Shown piece by piece: positions 34,782-46,958 of a DNA stretch of 64,000 nt. The DNA is from Karstenula rhodostoma CBS 690.94. Lineage: Eukaryota > Ascomycota > Dothideomycetes > Pleosporales > Didymosphaeriaceae. Under the pieces are notes generated by a model. The model made no database searches, was not told where the DNA came from, and worked only from the letters and a program-made list of their open reading frames with translations. The stretch spans positions 646,228 to 710,227 of the forward strand of contig MU001492.1 of the NCBI GenBank assembly GCA_010093485.1, written 5' to 3'. Numbering within the stretch: the stretch's first letter is position 1; each line of letters opens with the position of its first letter. Position numbers and translations under genes: made by a program.

Positions 34782-36395
34782 ATGGCAACGCCTTCGAGAT
34801 TCGAGACTATATTCGAGACGGGAAGACAGCGGTACGAGAAACGCACTGGGAAGCCTTTGGACTCTACACTGGTCGCAAACCTTAAGACGACTGCGGACCT
34901 GCGGAAGTATATCGAGAGTCAAAACGGCACATTCGAAACATTCAGAAATAAAGATAAGATCATATACGCAAAGCTGAATACGATCTTCACACCCATAGAG
35001 CGACTGAGAAATTGTGTAGCGTCTCCGGTATCAGCAAGCTCTCCTCCTGTTGGTGCCTGCTTTAGCGCAGTAGCAGTCCTCATCAAGTCGGCACAAGACG
35101 TTTCGGCTCACTATGACCAGATCGTGGAGCTATTCGAGATCATAGGGGTAAGCTCTGCTCTTAGCTGTCGTAAATTCCGCTGAGAGATGTAGGCTGTCAT
35201 GGATCAATTTAAAATACACGACATTAATCGCATCACTCCACAGCTTGAAGAGAACTTCGCCAATGTTCTTGCGACTGTCCTAGAAATAATCGCACTCTCA
35301 TCGAAAGCAATTGAAAGAAAAAGATAGAAGGAATACATACTAAAGATCCTAAAAGGGCAGGACGAAGAGATGGAACAGCTTCATAAGAGACTTGACCAGC
35401 TAGTTCAAGACAGAACATCCCTGGTTGTTGAGCAGATCAACAGCTCCGTCAACCGCATCAAGACGCAGACGGCGAATGCAAATACGCACATCGAGCGGAT
35501 AGGAAATCATACAAAGTATCTTAGTCCAGACATATAAGAACGTTGCTTCCCTTAGTTAGAGAGTGTTTACGAAGCGGCAATCATCCAGTCTAAAGATCAT
35601 GTGACCACTATCTACCTCAAGATGACACTGGTCGAACTACACCGGACCTTTACCCACGACATGTCAGGCGCTGAAACAATCATTGAGAAACTTCTAGAGA
35701 TCACATGCTTGGACGAAGAAAACAATGTAGAACAACTCGAACGATGCAAAGAAAAGCTTGGGCGAGATTACTGCCGCATTTGCGTGCGCAAATCGTTCCA
35801 TGTGGCGTTCGACCCCATCAAGTGCGAGAAGTACATAGATCGACTCACGAGACTCTACCGCACTGGATTGGAGCCTCGGTATCTAAGAAGCAAATGCATT
35901 CACGGGGAGCGAAGTTGTCCCTACCTCGCATCAATCCAGCGACGTTGTAGGAACGCAGCTGATGCAGGCAATGCTTTGGGTCCATATCTCATGGAGTCTT
36001 GTATCCTGGCTCTCCATCCAAACCCACGGACAATGGGGGTTGGTCTCCAAAGCCTCGGTGACGCGCTCCTCACAATGGGTATGTACGACGAAGCGGTGTT
36101 TTTTCTAAGCGTGACCCACTCTCAACTCATGTGGGTCTGTAGCTTGTGCCGTCCTTCGGCTGATCAAAACAAAGATGCTTCTATTTGCGATCTATGTCTT
36201 GTAGCGTTCTGCAGCAACTGTGGAGGTGAATTGGAACGTGGTTCCTTTTGTGTTCCTGGACACTCAATGGTGAAAGTGCCGGCGTCTGCTGCTCTCAGAG
36301 AATCACCATGTTGCTTTAATTTCAGAGGCAATTTCGTCACTGTACAAGATGCAGTCAGATGTATTCTTCAAGAGTGGGAGGAGGCAATTGTTTAA
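34782..36395 (+). pseudogene. Goodbye-domain (fungal STAND-type) gene with three nonsense codons
   Basis: The first exon, 34782..35147 (122 codons), reads RFETIFETGRQRYEKRTGK, a FxxIFexaxxxYxkxTGK pattern, and ends KSAQDVSAHYDQIVELFEIIG; both are typical of the fungal STAND N-terminal Goodbye domain. A 45-nt intron (GTAAGC...GTAG) leads to 35193, from which one frame runs to 36395 and is broken only by TAG 35325, TAA 35535 and TAG 35553. The frame keeps coiled-coil sequence (KRLDQLVQDRTSLVVEQINSS) and then a C-terminal part (TIYLKMTLVELHRTF; CSLCRPSADQ...CDLCLVAFCSNC...CVPGHSMVKVP) resembling the helical/TPR and Cys-rich ends of such proteins. No NACHT P-loop is present, so it was a small member or lost it. 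All stops are one C-to-T step from Gln codons. A truncated 166-aa protein is still possible. Confidence 0.65.
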
Positions 36396-37883
36396 AAAAG
36401 ATTGGAATTTGACTTGTACTCAATGGCTACTGGAGAAGGCGTACTGAAGCAGAAATGAAGTATTGGTATTATCTGCAAAGATACCCATCATGACACCCGC
36501 CTACCATGCTGAGCTGACCACCGTAATATATGTACAAGAACTCGTGCAGAGACATGAATCCACCCCCAAATCTCCAAAGCCCAGGAGAAATGGTCTCTGT
36601 GGCTACTCGTGATTTCCCGGCTCCATTCCTTTCCCCAACCTGGTGTTGATCTTGGCGTCTCAACGCCGATGCGGGTCCTCGTCATCCGCAGGTTCAGGTG
36701 GCTCAGGGCATTGCGAGCAATAGGGGACGTGCATCTCGCGCTCGACTTTGCGGCTACAGACATGGCCGCGCCTATCTTCATGATGATCGATGTGCAAGTT
36801 GTTTCACTTATCACCGATCTCGACGACCTGAATGCAGGGCTCGTCGGGCGGTGAGAAAGTTCCCCCTTGTTGGTTGGAGTCCTTCGAAGTGGTCAAAGAC
36901 ATATCAACTCGTGGGTGTACTTGAACTATGTTAGCAATGTCACTCCATGAGAGCCTGGTATAACTCACGTGTGGTAAGTCCGAAAGTTCCGAAGTGTTAA
37001 TTATTCTTTCTGGAAGAAGAAGGAGATAAGGTTACACATGGCCAGTATATATACATCTCCCCCAACAGCCGTTCATTGCCTGATTACTTAAGGCTCTATT
37101 AACACTACTATTGTTTGCAGAATCGCTCATCATGCGTGAGGCTCCAGGCAGCGTCAGGCGGACGCAGGCCGATCAGTGAAGGCGCAGTGCAAACAATTCC
37201 GTATTGAAGCGGCATAAGAAATTCTGACAGTAACACGGCCCGAGTATATTAACATCCGCTGAGATGTAAAACACCATTTATTCCTTATCGAATTTCCCCA
37301 CATAGCGAACTATGGAAACCCGATCAGAGCAGCGATCGCTTTTGGCCATAGACACAATACCGACAATAGTGCGCCGCTTCAAGAAGAGTAACTGTAAATT
37401 TGAACCGTCACATGATATGCACGAGCGAGCTATCCTGCATCCTAGCTATTGCAAACAGTGATGTATAGTATATTATTGTCTTTATGACAGTACTCGACGT
37501 CAGGCACGCGGGCAGCTGTAACGCGGTACCAGTTCTCACGAAGTGTACGACCATGGGCGTCGTATTCAGCCAAGTTACCCCAGCCTCATCTGAACCGGAG
37601 AACCACTATCCCGCCAGGCTCACCAAATCTCACTGGTCTCTACACGGCAAGGATTGCTATGAAAATTCGGATTCTTATCATGAAAGCGACCACTGTTTTC
37701 GTTTCCAGCAGAGAAAAATCTCAACGTGTGAAGCTCAGGGAAAATGATAAAGTCATCAATTGATTCAAGTAATCTATTCATTCGTATTCCATGCTCATCT
37801 ATGTATGATGCCTCCATAACAGTTCGTTGCAAGCGAGCAATACGCTGCCATCACCCCGCCAAGCATTCCAAGCCAAGCCGTAT
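36396..37883. other. Intergenic region
   Basis: About 1.5 kb with no supportable gene; short frames only. It includes an AT-rich TATATATA stretch near 37045. The right end is the 3' flank of UBA1. Confidence 0.45.
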
Positions 37884-40800
37884 CTACTTTTGCAGCTTGA
37901 CCATCACATACGGAATCTCGACATCCTCCTCGGTCTGGTCCTCAGCTGTCACCTCGAAGATGACGTTCTTCTGGTGCTCCGGCACGGGCTTCTTGCTGAT
38001 GAACTCGACCAGCTTGCTCATCCTGCTTTCCATTAGCGAAAATTCTCACAGGGACAGATTACGGGATATGAACTTACGTCAGACCCATCCTGTCCTTCAG
38101 CTTGGCCGGCGGGTAGAACGACGCGTACAGCAAGCTGACGCCCGAGCTGACCATCTGGATGTTGAGACCCTTCTTCTCGAAATGGTCGATGAACTCCTGG
38201 AGGGTGATGTCGTCCACTTCGAAGCGGTCCCAAAGCTTATCGATCTGGACCTTTTCGTCGTTGTGGCCAGTGTACTCGCCCTTGGGGCTAGCTATCGGCT
38301 CGCTGAAACCGAAGAAGGGGAGAGCGAGATTGACGAAACCATTCTTGTACTGCTCGATGTCCGTCTTGCCATCCAAGAGCTTGTACAGCTCGAGGTTCAC
38401 AAGACCAGTGACAAGAGCGGTGGTCGTTGCGATGGCTGGAATGATCTTGCCGGCGATGAACTTCGTCTTGTGCTTGTCCGCCTGCTCAATCTTGTAGTTC
38501 TCAGCGCGGAGATTGCTAGCGGCCGTGATGAAGTCGATGTGGTGGTTTGTGTCGTCATCCTTTTCAAACTCCACAGGCTCGAGCTTGAACCCGGCCATTG
38601 ACTTCGGCGCTGGCAGCGATGAGACCAACTTGTTCAGGACATCGTTGTCGTCAACGGGACCTGCAGGTTGAGCATTTGGGTCGGGGTCTGAGTCGCTCGC
38701 CTGGATCTTCACAGTCGGGTCGGGCCTCCAGTCCGGAACGATCATGTCGTTCAGAACTTCCAGATAATGGTCCTTGGTGACACCCTTCGGGTTAATGCCG
38801 TAGTTGAAGGCGTGGAGGTGTGCCGCAGCCTCCACAAACGTAAAGTGAGTGGGGTTGGAGGGGTCGAATTTGAGAGCATCTGGAGCGCGCTTTGGCCCTG
38901 ACCAGAACGGCTGGCCGGAACCTGTCGTAGAGTCCTTCGGGAAGTTGTACAGTAATTGTTGAATCGCTTGGTTGTAGCTCTTCTCGAATTGCTGGCGAGC
39001 CCAGATAATGCAGTCATCGAACGTCAAAGGCTTCTCCGTCACCAGGAAATCGCGAAGTGTTTCCAATGTCTGCTTCTCGTTGCCAGATTGCTTCAGCGAC
39101 GCACCAAGGTAGTCGGGCTGAGTAAGGTAGAGGTTCACAACCTCTGGGCCTTTGACGAAGAACGTATCGAACATTTCACGCGCCCAGGCGATAGTGTGCT
39201 CGATTCGGTTCGGGAAACTCCTCAGCGTGCACATTGGGAACGACTTCTCGGGTGGATCTTGTGATGACGAGTAGGATTCCGTGATGTGTGGAATAACAAC
39301 TTGGGTATTTCCCTTAGTTCCGAGGGTGCCGGAGTCGAGCAGTGACTTGCGGAAGAACACACAGCGGCGATCGACGTATGTCCGCGCCTCAACGTTGTCC
39401 AAAGCATTCGTAACAGCATCGAGATTGTCCCAAAACTTCTCGTTGAAGATGTGCTCTGTTTCCGGGCCGACCTTCTCCTGCATGTGCACGATCTTGCCAT
39501 TCAAGTCAGGGTTCATGGCTTGCACGGCCTTCGCCGCAGCCTCACTCTTGAGTTTGCCAACGTCTGCTGGCCGGAACAGGAATTGTCGGTTGAGGTTGCT
39601 CTTCTCGATCTGGTCGTTGTCGGTGACCCAGATTTGGCCCTTCGGCCCTGCGCCCAATCCCATCAGAGCCCAGTTCTTCAACATTTCGCAACCAATTGCA
39701 CCGGCACCGACGAGGAACTCCTTGACGTTGCCGAGTTTCTCTTGATATTCCTTTCCAAGAACAGCGATCTGGCCATCGTATCGTGAGCCAATGGGAGCGC
39801 ACTGCTCCTCCGAGCGCTTGGTCGACGTAGGCAGCGACTCCAGCGAATCGAAGTAGAGGAATTGCACGATAGGGTGGAACTTTCCGGACACCGACTTCAG
39901 GACTTCTTGGGCGGCTAGACCTCCGAAGAAAGCGGCAACCGGGCTGAGGTCACCGCGCGCCTGGAAACTAAGTTCCTTGATCAACTTCTCATCCAACTCA
40001 ACCTTGTCCTCTCCTTGGCCAGCAAGTCCCTGCGCGATCTGGAAAACCTCTGCAGCGTCGCTCTCGTTGTGTGAGCGAGGGAATTCTCCCTTGTGCTTGT
40101 TGGCAAATTCGTGAAGAGCCTGGATACCAACATGGAGCTGCTGCGGTCGGTCGAATTTGGCGAAGTCGGAAATCAACAGCTCAGGCTTCTTTAGCTGCTG
40201 GCTGAGAGGCTCGAAGTTCAGAATTTTGGGCATCTTAACCTGGACATACTGGCCACCCTTCTTGTATTCACCCAATCCAGAGACGTCGCCGATGGAGAAA
40301 GTGTATGGACCCTTCACTTCGATCTTGCGAGGCTCACAGCCGTTCAGCCCAGTCATGCCCTCGATCTCGGTAAAGGTGACCCAGTCACCATCTTCAAGAC
40401 CATGCCGAGTCTCGTCCAGCGCAGACACAAGGCCCTCCGAATTGATTCCTGCAATGATGCCGCTATTGACGTTTTCGCCGTTGGTGTCGCCGACAGTGAA
40501 GTTCTTGCCGAAATCGGTGAATATAGTACCGAACAGGCCGTATGTATCCGAGATAACTACGTAGATGCCATTATCGTGGCAGTAGTCGGCAATCTTGATC
40601 TGGTCGTCCAGCGGGGTATCCGTCAAAACGACGACTTGAAACTGCTTCAGCTGCGAGAGGTCCGACGTCAGATCGCGCCCTGAGAACTCCTGCACCGGTG
40701 TGTATGGGTTGAGCTCCGAGACGCGAGGGACAGTGACGGATGCGCGAGGCTTGCCGACGTCTTCGGGGTGGAGGAAGAATTGCGACGACAAATCGGCGAG

Positions 40801-41034
40801 AGCGGCGGGCTTGGGATCGTATAGCGTCAACGACTTGACTCCAGCGAGAGCAATGTTCTTCGCGATCTCGACACCGAGGCCGCGGAGACCAGCTATGAGG
40901 ACGTGGGACTGTCCCATACGCTTCATGGCCTCGTGGCCGAGCACGTACAGCTGTCTGCTGTACAGAGATTCGTCGATCTCGCCATCGGCGTTCTTTAGCT
41001 GCTCGACGGCAGCAGCAGGATCGTCGACCTGCAT
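37884..41034 (-). CDS. UBA1: Ubiquitin-activating enzyme E1
   Basis: Exons complement(38078..41034) and (37884..38022), intron 55 nt; 1031 aa. E1 adenylates ubiquitin and passes it as a thioester to E2 enzymes; cytosol and nucleus. Visible in order: inactive adenylation half ([43 protein letters not shown]), active adenylation half ([48 protein letters not shown]), the catalytic-cysteine domain with [21 protein letters not shown] (Cys at residue 602, matching yeast C600), and the C-terminal ubiquitin-fold domain, completed by exon 2 ([27 protein letters not shown]...VMVKLQK). Length is close to the yeast enzyme (1024). The ATG at 41034 opens a normal N-terminus (MQVDD). Strong purifying pattern, single copy in the window. 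Confidence 0.97.
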
Positions 41035-41871
41035 TTTGTCTTTGTCCTAGTTTTGTGTCAGAAGTATGTTCCGCGAAAAGTAATGGAGGCTGCGGTGGCG
41101 CTGATGTAGCGTTTGACAAATACACAGCCCCAGCGCATCCGGTCACTGGCGGGTGTTTGGGGCGACTCACTGCCATTGCTTTCTTAGGGGGACCTCCAAG
41201 GTCTTCACCGGAATACCTTCTCTTCCCCAGCTTGCCGGCCTTTGTAACCTCTCGAGTGTGAAGTGTGGTGATCGAGCACCTGCTGGTCGAAGTGGGGTGT
41301 GTGACGGAGCGTTGGTGTGGACAATCTGCGCAAACGCTTGCGATATGCCTCTGAGAGAGTACTGGGGTATAAGTTAGATACGTTGAGCGAGTAGAAAGGA
41401 AGTCAAGGCAGCGGGCGGTTGGTTATGTGTCGGTTGATGAGGCAGCAAGAGAAGGTGCTCGTAGAGCTCCCGAAACACACTAGCACATCCCACTTCATGC
41501 TTGGCGCGCCTATGTCATCCGAAGTGGCGCAAAGACGCTCTCACATCCACAAATCGTTCGATCTTCTAATTCGCAAACATTTCAAGCACTCGCAGGTTGC
41601 ACGGCGTTTTTGGAATCTGGAAGTCAAGACTTTCGTATTCACATATCCACAGACCTGCAGGCCCTTATCTACATAATCCATACCGCGCATTATCCGTTGG
41701 TCTCATGCCCCTCGTGCCCCATGCCGCAGTGGTTTTCATAATCCAATCGCCAGAACGCCATCAAAGTGAGTCATATGCAGGCAACCGCCCATAATGCATG
41801 AAAGAAAAAAAGACGCTATCAACGGGAATGTTTCGAAGTGTTATACAAAAAGGAAGGATGTACAAGGCCGA
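41035..41871. other. Intergenic region upstream of UBA1
   Basis: About 840 bp from the UBA1 start to the stop of the next minus-strand gene. It should hold the UBA1 promoter (a CTAG just before the leader could be a UTR intron acceptor) and the neighbour's 3' UTR. No gene is seen. Confidence 0.45.
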
Positions 41872-43045
41872 CTAGCGGCGCGACGGGCGCGACGATTGTC
41901 GCGTGTGGCGCGTTCGTCGGTCGTCAGAGCTAGCACTGCCTATCTCACAGTTAGTATTGTACCGTCAACTAATTGCGCGGGGCAAACTCACTAGTGCTGG
42001 TGTAGTCGCTGTAATAGTAGGAAGAGTCGGTAATGGTGGTGCTCTTGTCGTCGTACTGTTTGCGGTCGTTCTTCTTCTTCATGCCCAGCAGAGCCCCCAA
42101 TGCAGCGACACCGGCACCGACACCCAACATCTTGCCCAGTCCACTGCTCTCCTTCTTCGGTGGACGTGACGGGCGAGCCGATCCGGCTTGGCCGTGCCAG
42201 CGACGTCCGCCGGCGGCCACACCGCTGTGGTGCTCTTCGATGTACGTCGTTTCCTCATGCGTGTGCTTCTTCTTTTTGCCCAGGCCAACCATAGCCAAAA
42301 TGCCATCGAAGAGGGCTTTGGCGCAACAGTAGGCGCAGATGAGTAGAAGGAGAATGATACCAGCGATGACACCAATGACGATACCGGCAATGGCTCCACC
42401 GCTGAGGCCTCCCCCTCCCGAGTTCTGCTCTACGAGCGTTCCGTTCACGCCTGTCGGGATTGGCGTGGTGAAAGCGACGGTGGCAGTTGCGGAACCAGTG
42501 GCTGTGATAACGATTACTCCATTGCTCGTGGGGCGCACAGGTGCGGATGGGTTTGTACCGGTACCAGTAACTCCTGGAGATCCTGCTGATCCACCCCCAA
42601 TGACTTGGCACCTGTTGTTGGACGCGTCGGCACACCACTCGCCGCTGTCGCAGCATGCAGTGCCGCACTGGTCGGAAGAGCGGCATGCCGATCCGGTCGG
42701 GTTGGTACCGATGTAAGTGCTCCAAATCGACGCCTTCGTCACAGTCTCGGCTGCAGTGTAGTAGAAGGTACTGTATATCCACCCTCCGTCTCCAGCGGTA
42801 CACAAGGCCATCATGTTTGCATCGGTAAAGCACTGCTGGCCACCTGTGCAGCAGTACGCGTCTTCGTAGCCACATGGAGTGCCATCGCATGCGTTCTGTC
42901 GTTTGGCGAGTGCCAGTTTCAACCGTGCAAAGTCATTGAGGCGTGCCGGTGCAGTGGGCGACGGATACAGTGTCGCGGAGGCGGAGGGAAGGAAGCTGAG
43001 GGCAAGCAGGCTCAAGACCGCTGCAGGCGCCTTGAAGAACAACAT
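41872..43045 (-). CDS. Secreted-type Cys-rich single-pass membrane protein
   Basis: Exons complement(41992..43045) and (41872..41939), intron 52 nt; 373 aa. The protein has a signal peptide (residues 1-24), a Kex2-like KR site at 48-49, a 100-residue Cys-rich ectodomain (12 cysteines, residues 53-146, including CCTGGQQC and CCDSGEWC), a Thr/Ser/Pro/Gly-rich stalk, one transmembrane helix (about 218-241, AIAGIVIGVIAGIILLLLICAYCC) and a basic cytosolic tail with GKKKKHTHEE and a Gly/Tyr-rich end. The last exon gives SSASSDDRRTRHTRQSSRPSRR using the ATAG acceptor. The layout is like fungal WSC/Mid2-type surface sensors, but the cysteine pattern is different, so I do not name a family. Probably at the plasma membrane or cell wall. 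Confidence 0.75.
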
Positions 43046-44382
43046 GGTGTCGGTAGGATACCAGACGAGGGCCTGGCAATCTTTTCGAGCGTATGCGACA
43101 GCTCGTTGTCGACCAGGCGGTGAGGGTGGGGAGCTGGCTGCGGGGTAGCCGCTGATTCGCTACTCGTAGTGGAGGGTACCGTATAGGTGGAAGTGGATGG
43201 ATAGCGACAGACTAGAGCGACGCAACAACGCGATCGCAAAAGTTAACAGTCTGAACGATGCAATTGCTGGGGAGTGTATGCAGAGAGTGCGCAGTGTGGA
43301 AAGTGAAGGAGGCGGGTGCTTGAGGAAATGGAGTACTTAGATTTGGTGGAAGGCTGGGAGGTGGTTGGTAGTACCAGCCACTAACTTTTTGCACTACTGC
43401 CGGTGCTGCCCCGCTAGACACGTTGGATTGTCACGATGAAACTTGCGTAGGCAGGAAGTAACAAGAATTCGCAACTGTTCCTCTCGATCTGATGTAATCC
43501 ACGAATGTTGGGTTGTTTGCTCGCTGGGTGAGGGCATGATTCGCGGCTGCCGTGTATACACACACCAGCCTTAGCGAGTCCGTCTCCCAGCAACCGCAGT
43601 GACCGGGGCCTCCTTCACCATCACACGCCAGCAACGCAACAATTTCCCGGCTGCCTTGGTTTCCGTGCCGCCTACAATTTCGATTTTAGCGCATTGGGCT
43701 CATAGTTCGCAATCACCTCCGCCGCTTTCTGCCCTGTTAGGTACGTCGTGGTCTACGTGTTGATTGATGTGCTCGTCTTGGTCTTGGCACTTCCAACGTG
43801 CCTAAGAATGACTGGACAGACGCTCAGATGCTATGCGCAACCATTGCGTGCCAAAGTCCATTCTTCTCCCGCCGCATTGTTCACATGGCCTACCCAAAGA
43901 GTGCTTGTCCTTCGCGAATTCATAGAAGACTGAATCGGACCAGCTTCTTGGTGCGAAAAACCGCCTCACGACGTTTGGCTTGACGCGTGCATCGCCATAA
44001 AGCTTCCTGCCAGAAGTGGTGGAAGACCCAGGTCCATCTTTCCTCCACTGCACTTTTTGTCGCACCATGGTCGCCTCATCATTTTCACATGCGTATCTGT
44101 CGTCGGAGTCACGTCCATTTCAAGACCTGCGGATCCGACGAATCCGTCAGCCAGTGTCTTGCCTACGCCGTGCCGCTCTTTAGATCTTGAGAGTTCCAAG
44201 CATGGAAACAGGGCTGACGTCACTTGGCCTTCTCACGTCAAATGTCTTCACTAACAAAGATGTCCATCAAATCGTCTTCTGCGAGTCCTTCGCGCACCTA
44301 ACGCCATGATATGCATGTCAACAAACATAGCCGTGGCCGCCGAGCTCCGCCTGCCCATTCTCTCAACCGCTTGGACCATCCA
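43046..44382. other. Intergenic region
   Basis: About 1.3 kb between minus-strand genes with no supportable gene; short frames only. It contains the promoter of the membrane protein. Confidence 0.4.
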
Positions 44383-45023
44383 TTAGTCTTGCTCTGTTAT
44401 CCCAGCACTCCGCACAGTCGTAGCCTTCCCTCGCTTCCTTCCCCCCTCTCCCCCAAAACTCTTCATGCCACCCCACATCCAGTCATCATCTTCCTCGTCC
44501 TGATTCTTCGCCCCCTCTTTCCCCTGTTTCCACTCCGGCTGAATCGACCCGCTCTTCACGCTGCTCGTTGTCATCTCCGGCGTACCCGTCTGTCCGCGCC
44601 CTGTGTCCATCAGAACAGCGCGCACCTGCTCCTCCCAGTCTTCCGCTACTCTTCCGTTAGCTGCGATTCCAGTCTTCTCATGATGCTGCACCGACCTTGC
44701 ACCTCGCCACTCTCTACCGGCGAAGCCGTGTCTGAGATACCCGCCTCCATCATCTTCACCCGCGCGGATAGAGCTTCTTCCTTCGGTCCCCACTGCGACC
44801 ACTTGTCCACGCCCGTCGTCACGCCCGGCATATGGCCTTCCTGCATCTTGCAGTCTATGCATTCGTCGTGGAGATGGGCGCCTATAACATGGCTAATATC
44901 GCAGCCGTTTACCTGGGGGACTTGTTCGCCGTTCTTGCCGTACACGAAGACCGTGGAGCGGGGGCAGCGGTGCGACGTTTGCGAGTGTCCACATTTATAG
45001 CTAAGGGTGAAGTAGGTGCACAT
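44383..45023 (-). CDS. Small conserved Cys/His-containing protein of unknown function
   Basis: Exons complement(44696..45023) and (44383..44645), intron 50 nt; 196 aa. It starts MCTYFTLSYKCGHSQTSHRCPRSTVFVYGKNGEQVPQVNGCDIS and continues HDECIDCKMQEGHMPG. Such short fungal proteins with an N-terminal MCxYFTxxYxCGH start are familiar from other ascomycetes, but I know no function. The C-terminal part is Gly/Lys-rich with an acidic DEEDDDW patch. The intron donor GTCGGT is atypical; it was chosen because it yields one frame (EVQ-AEDWEEQVRAVL) and has GCTAACGG as a branch-like site. Another donor nearby is possible. Cys/His spacing could bind zinc. Confidence 0.6.
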
Positions 45024-46126
45024 AGTGCCGGGGCGCGCGATAACGCAACCGAGGGACGGCGTGCGTAGCGGTGATGTCAACGGTGACGAGATCGAGAGTG
45101 CGTGGTGAGCAGGAGGCGGTGCGGTGCGAGTAGTCGCGTTTGGGTGGGTTAATTGCTATGAGCAAACGCGATGGGAAGGCGCACCTGTTGGCTGTGCAGG
45201 TACGCGGGAACTGGCTGAACGCATACTCTCCTGTTGAGTAGATTTCCGAGTATGCGTTGAATTTCGCTGCTTTTGTAGTCTCGATAGCTCTTGCTAATGC
45301 GGGCGACGCATAGGTTTTGTCTACCGTAAAACGACATCTCTAGATATCCAGAAGCAACGATCTCAAACATCTGGATTAAACACTCAACCTATTTTACTTT
45401 CCACACAGTTCCACTAAGCCGAGGGACTCTTTCCCTTGCGGATCTTGAAGAAGGGATATGCAATCGGGCTTTGTCCGGGGCTTGTGTAAGGATGAACACT
45501 TTCTCGATCTTTATTGACGCCTCAAGGGAGCGCGTTAGATAGAGACGATTCAGCTAGTTGTACAAACTATACGAGTCCGGGTCATCTTCATCTCCTACGC
45601 TGCGAGTGATGGCCGCACTGCTACGAGATCTTCCCAAATAATTAGTCAATTGGCTGATGAAACTTGTACACAAGACTTTAAACAGAAAAGCTGCAGAGTT
45701 GAGTTGATGATAGGGTACGTGGTATTCAAGAATAGGTGCGAGGTCATGCTGACAATGACTCGTTGTATCGTAGCTGCGAATGCTCAGTTCTCGTTCTTCT
45801 CTTAACTCTACAGAGACGTATTTACAATACGTCGTGCATTCGAGGCGAAAAGTCTTGGATTAAGACTCCTTGGGTCCGTCACCGACCCCATTTCACTCAG
45901 AACAGCGACTGCAAGAACGTAAACATGGTCGCATAGAACGGGTATACCCACTGAAAAGGTTCGTAAACGACAGAGCCCCTACCCAAAACTTCCAGTCCCA
46001 ATGCAACCAACCTAGCGATACTCCATCTTTGGAAGCCCGCGAGCCGTGGCCCCAGTAAACCCAATTGGTAAATGTACATAGCGAAACGAAAGCCATAATG
46101 TCGCAATGATAGAATAAAAGCTCCTT
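45024..46126. other. Intergenic region
   Basis: About 1.1 kb; promoter of the small Cys protein and 3' flank of the glutaredoxin gene. AT-rich in the middle, no gene seen. Confidence 0.45.
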
Positions 46127-46958
46127 CTACGCCCGTCGCCTCACGCGACGCGTCTCCGACTGCCGCGAGCGCCTCGTGACGTGGGTAATCCGTGTGTCGC
46201 CGAGCTTCTTGATGGTCTTGGCCATAGTATCGGTCTCGTCGAGCTCCTGCATCTGATCGCCGCCGCCGATGCTCTGCCCGAGGACCATCACGTTAGGTAC
46301 GGTCCGTCTGCCAGTCGTATCTGCGAGGACCTCCTGCAACTTCAGGCCGATCGGGTGCTCGTCAAGCTCAACAACGTAGGGCGCGGGGTCGATGTCGAAG
46401 GTTTCGAGGAGGATGTGCTTTGCCTTTCGCGAGTGCGGGCAGTACGTTTTGGAGAAGATGATGACTGCGGGCGCGTTAGTAAGGATAATGGTCAATTGGG
46501 GTAGTCAGCGTACTTGGGCTCTTCTTCAAAATAATGTTGAGTTCCGCCTCGGCATCGTGGTAGTCCTCAGTCTCGTTCTCTTTGGGTGGCTTCTTGTCCT
46601 GCGTCCTACCGCCGACCGCAGCCACACCCTCAAGGGGCTGCTGCTTTCCGTCTTTGCTGTACCGACCCCGCGGCGCCTTGTCCGAGTCGCCTCCAGTGAT
46701 GGAATCGACGAATTTCTGGCCCTTCTCCTCGGCCGCCTTTCGCGCATCGTCTGCGGCGACCTTTAGGCGTGAACCCACGCCGCCTGCGTCGCGCTGCTTG
46801 GACGCGTCCACGTACTCTTGTTCCTGGAGCACTTCCTGAGTCTTAGTATAGAATGGAGAAGTCCGTGTCTGCGAACTTGATCCCGTCATGTAGAGAATGG
46901 TGATGATTGCGAGGGCGAGGAGGAGGACATAGAGCCTCATTCGGCGTTGTGATGGCAT
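46127..46958 (-). CDS. Membrane-anchored monothiol glutaredoxin (Grx6/7-like)
   Basis: Exons complement(46514..46958) and (46127..46464), intron 49 nt; 260 aa. It begins with a short basic segment and one hydrophobic anchor (RLYVLLLALAIITILYMTG), then a charged linker rich in Lys/Glu, then a thioredoxin-fold glutaredoxin domain with PIIIFSKTYCPHSRKAKHILLE (active site C157-P-H-S, a monothiol site), TVPNVMVLGQSIGGGDQMQEL (the TVP loop and GGxD glutathione site). This architecture is that of the Golgi/ER glutaredoxins Grx6 and Grx7, which act in the secretory pathway against oxidative stress. The tail after the fold is basic (RRSRQSETRRVRRRA). The intron joins AAGAGCCCA/A to TC. The start is the first ATG that leaves the anchor at the N-terminus. 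Confidence 0.88.

Noticed and set aside
35513..35560. A 40-nt intron that would remove the stops at 35535 and 35553
   Set aside because: GTATCT...TTAG is possible by sequence, but both acceptors lead straight to another stop or the wrong frame.
42605..43123. Plus-strand frame opposite the Cys-rich membrane protein
   Set aside because: Shadow of the minus-strand coding sequence; the minus strand has a signal peptide, a Cys pattern and a transmembrane helix.
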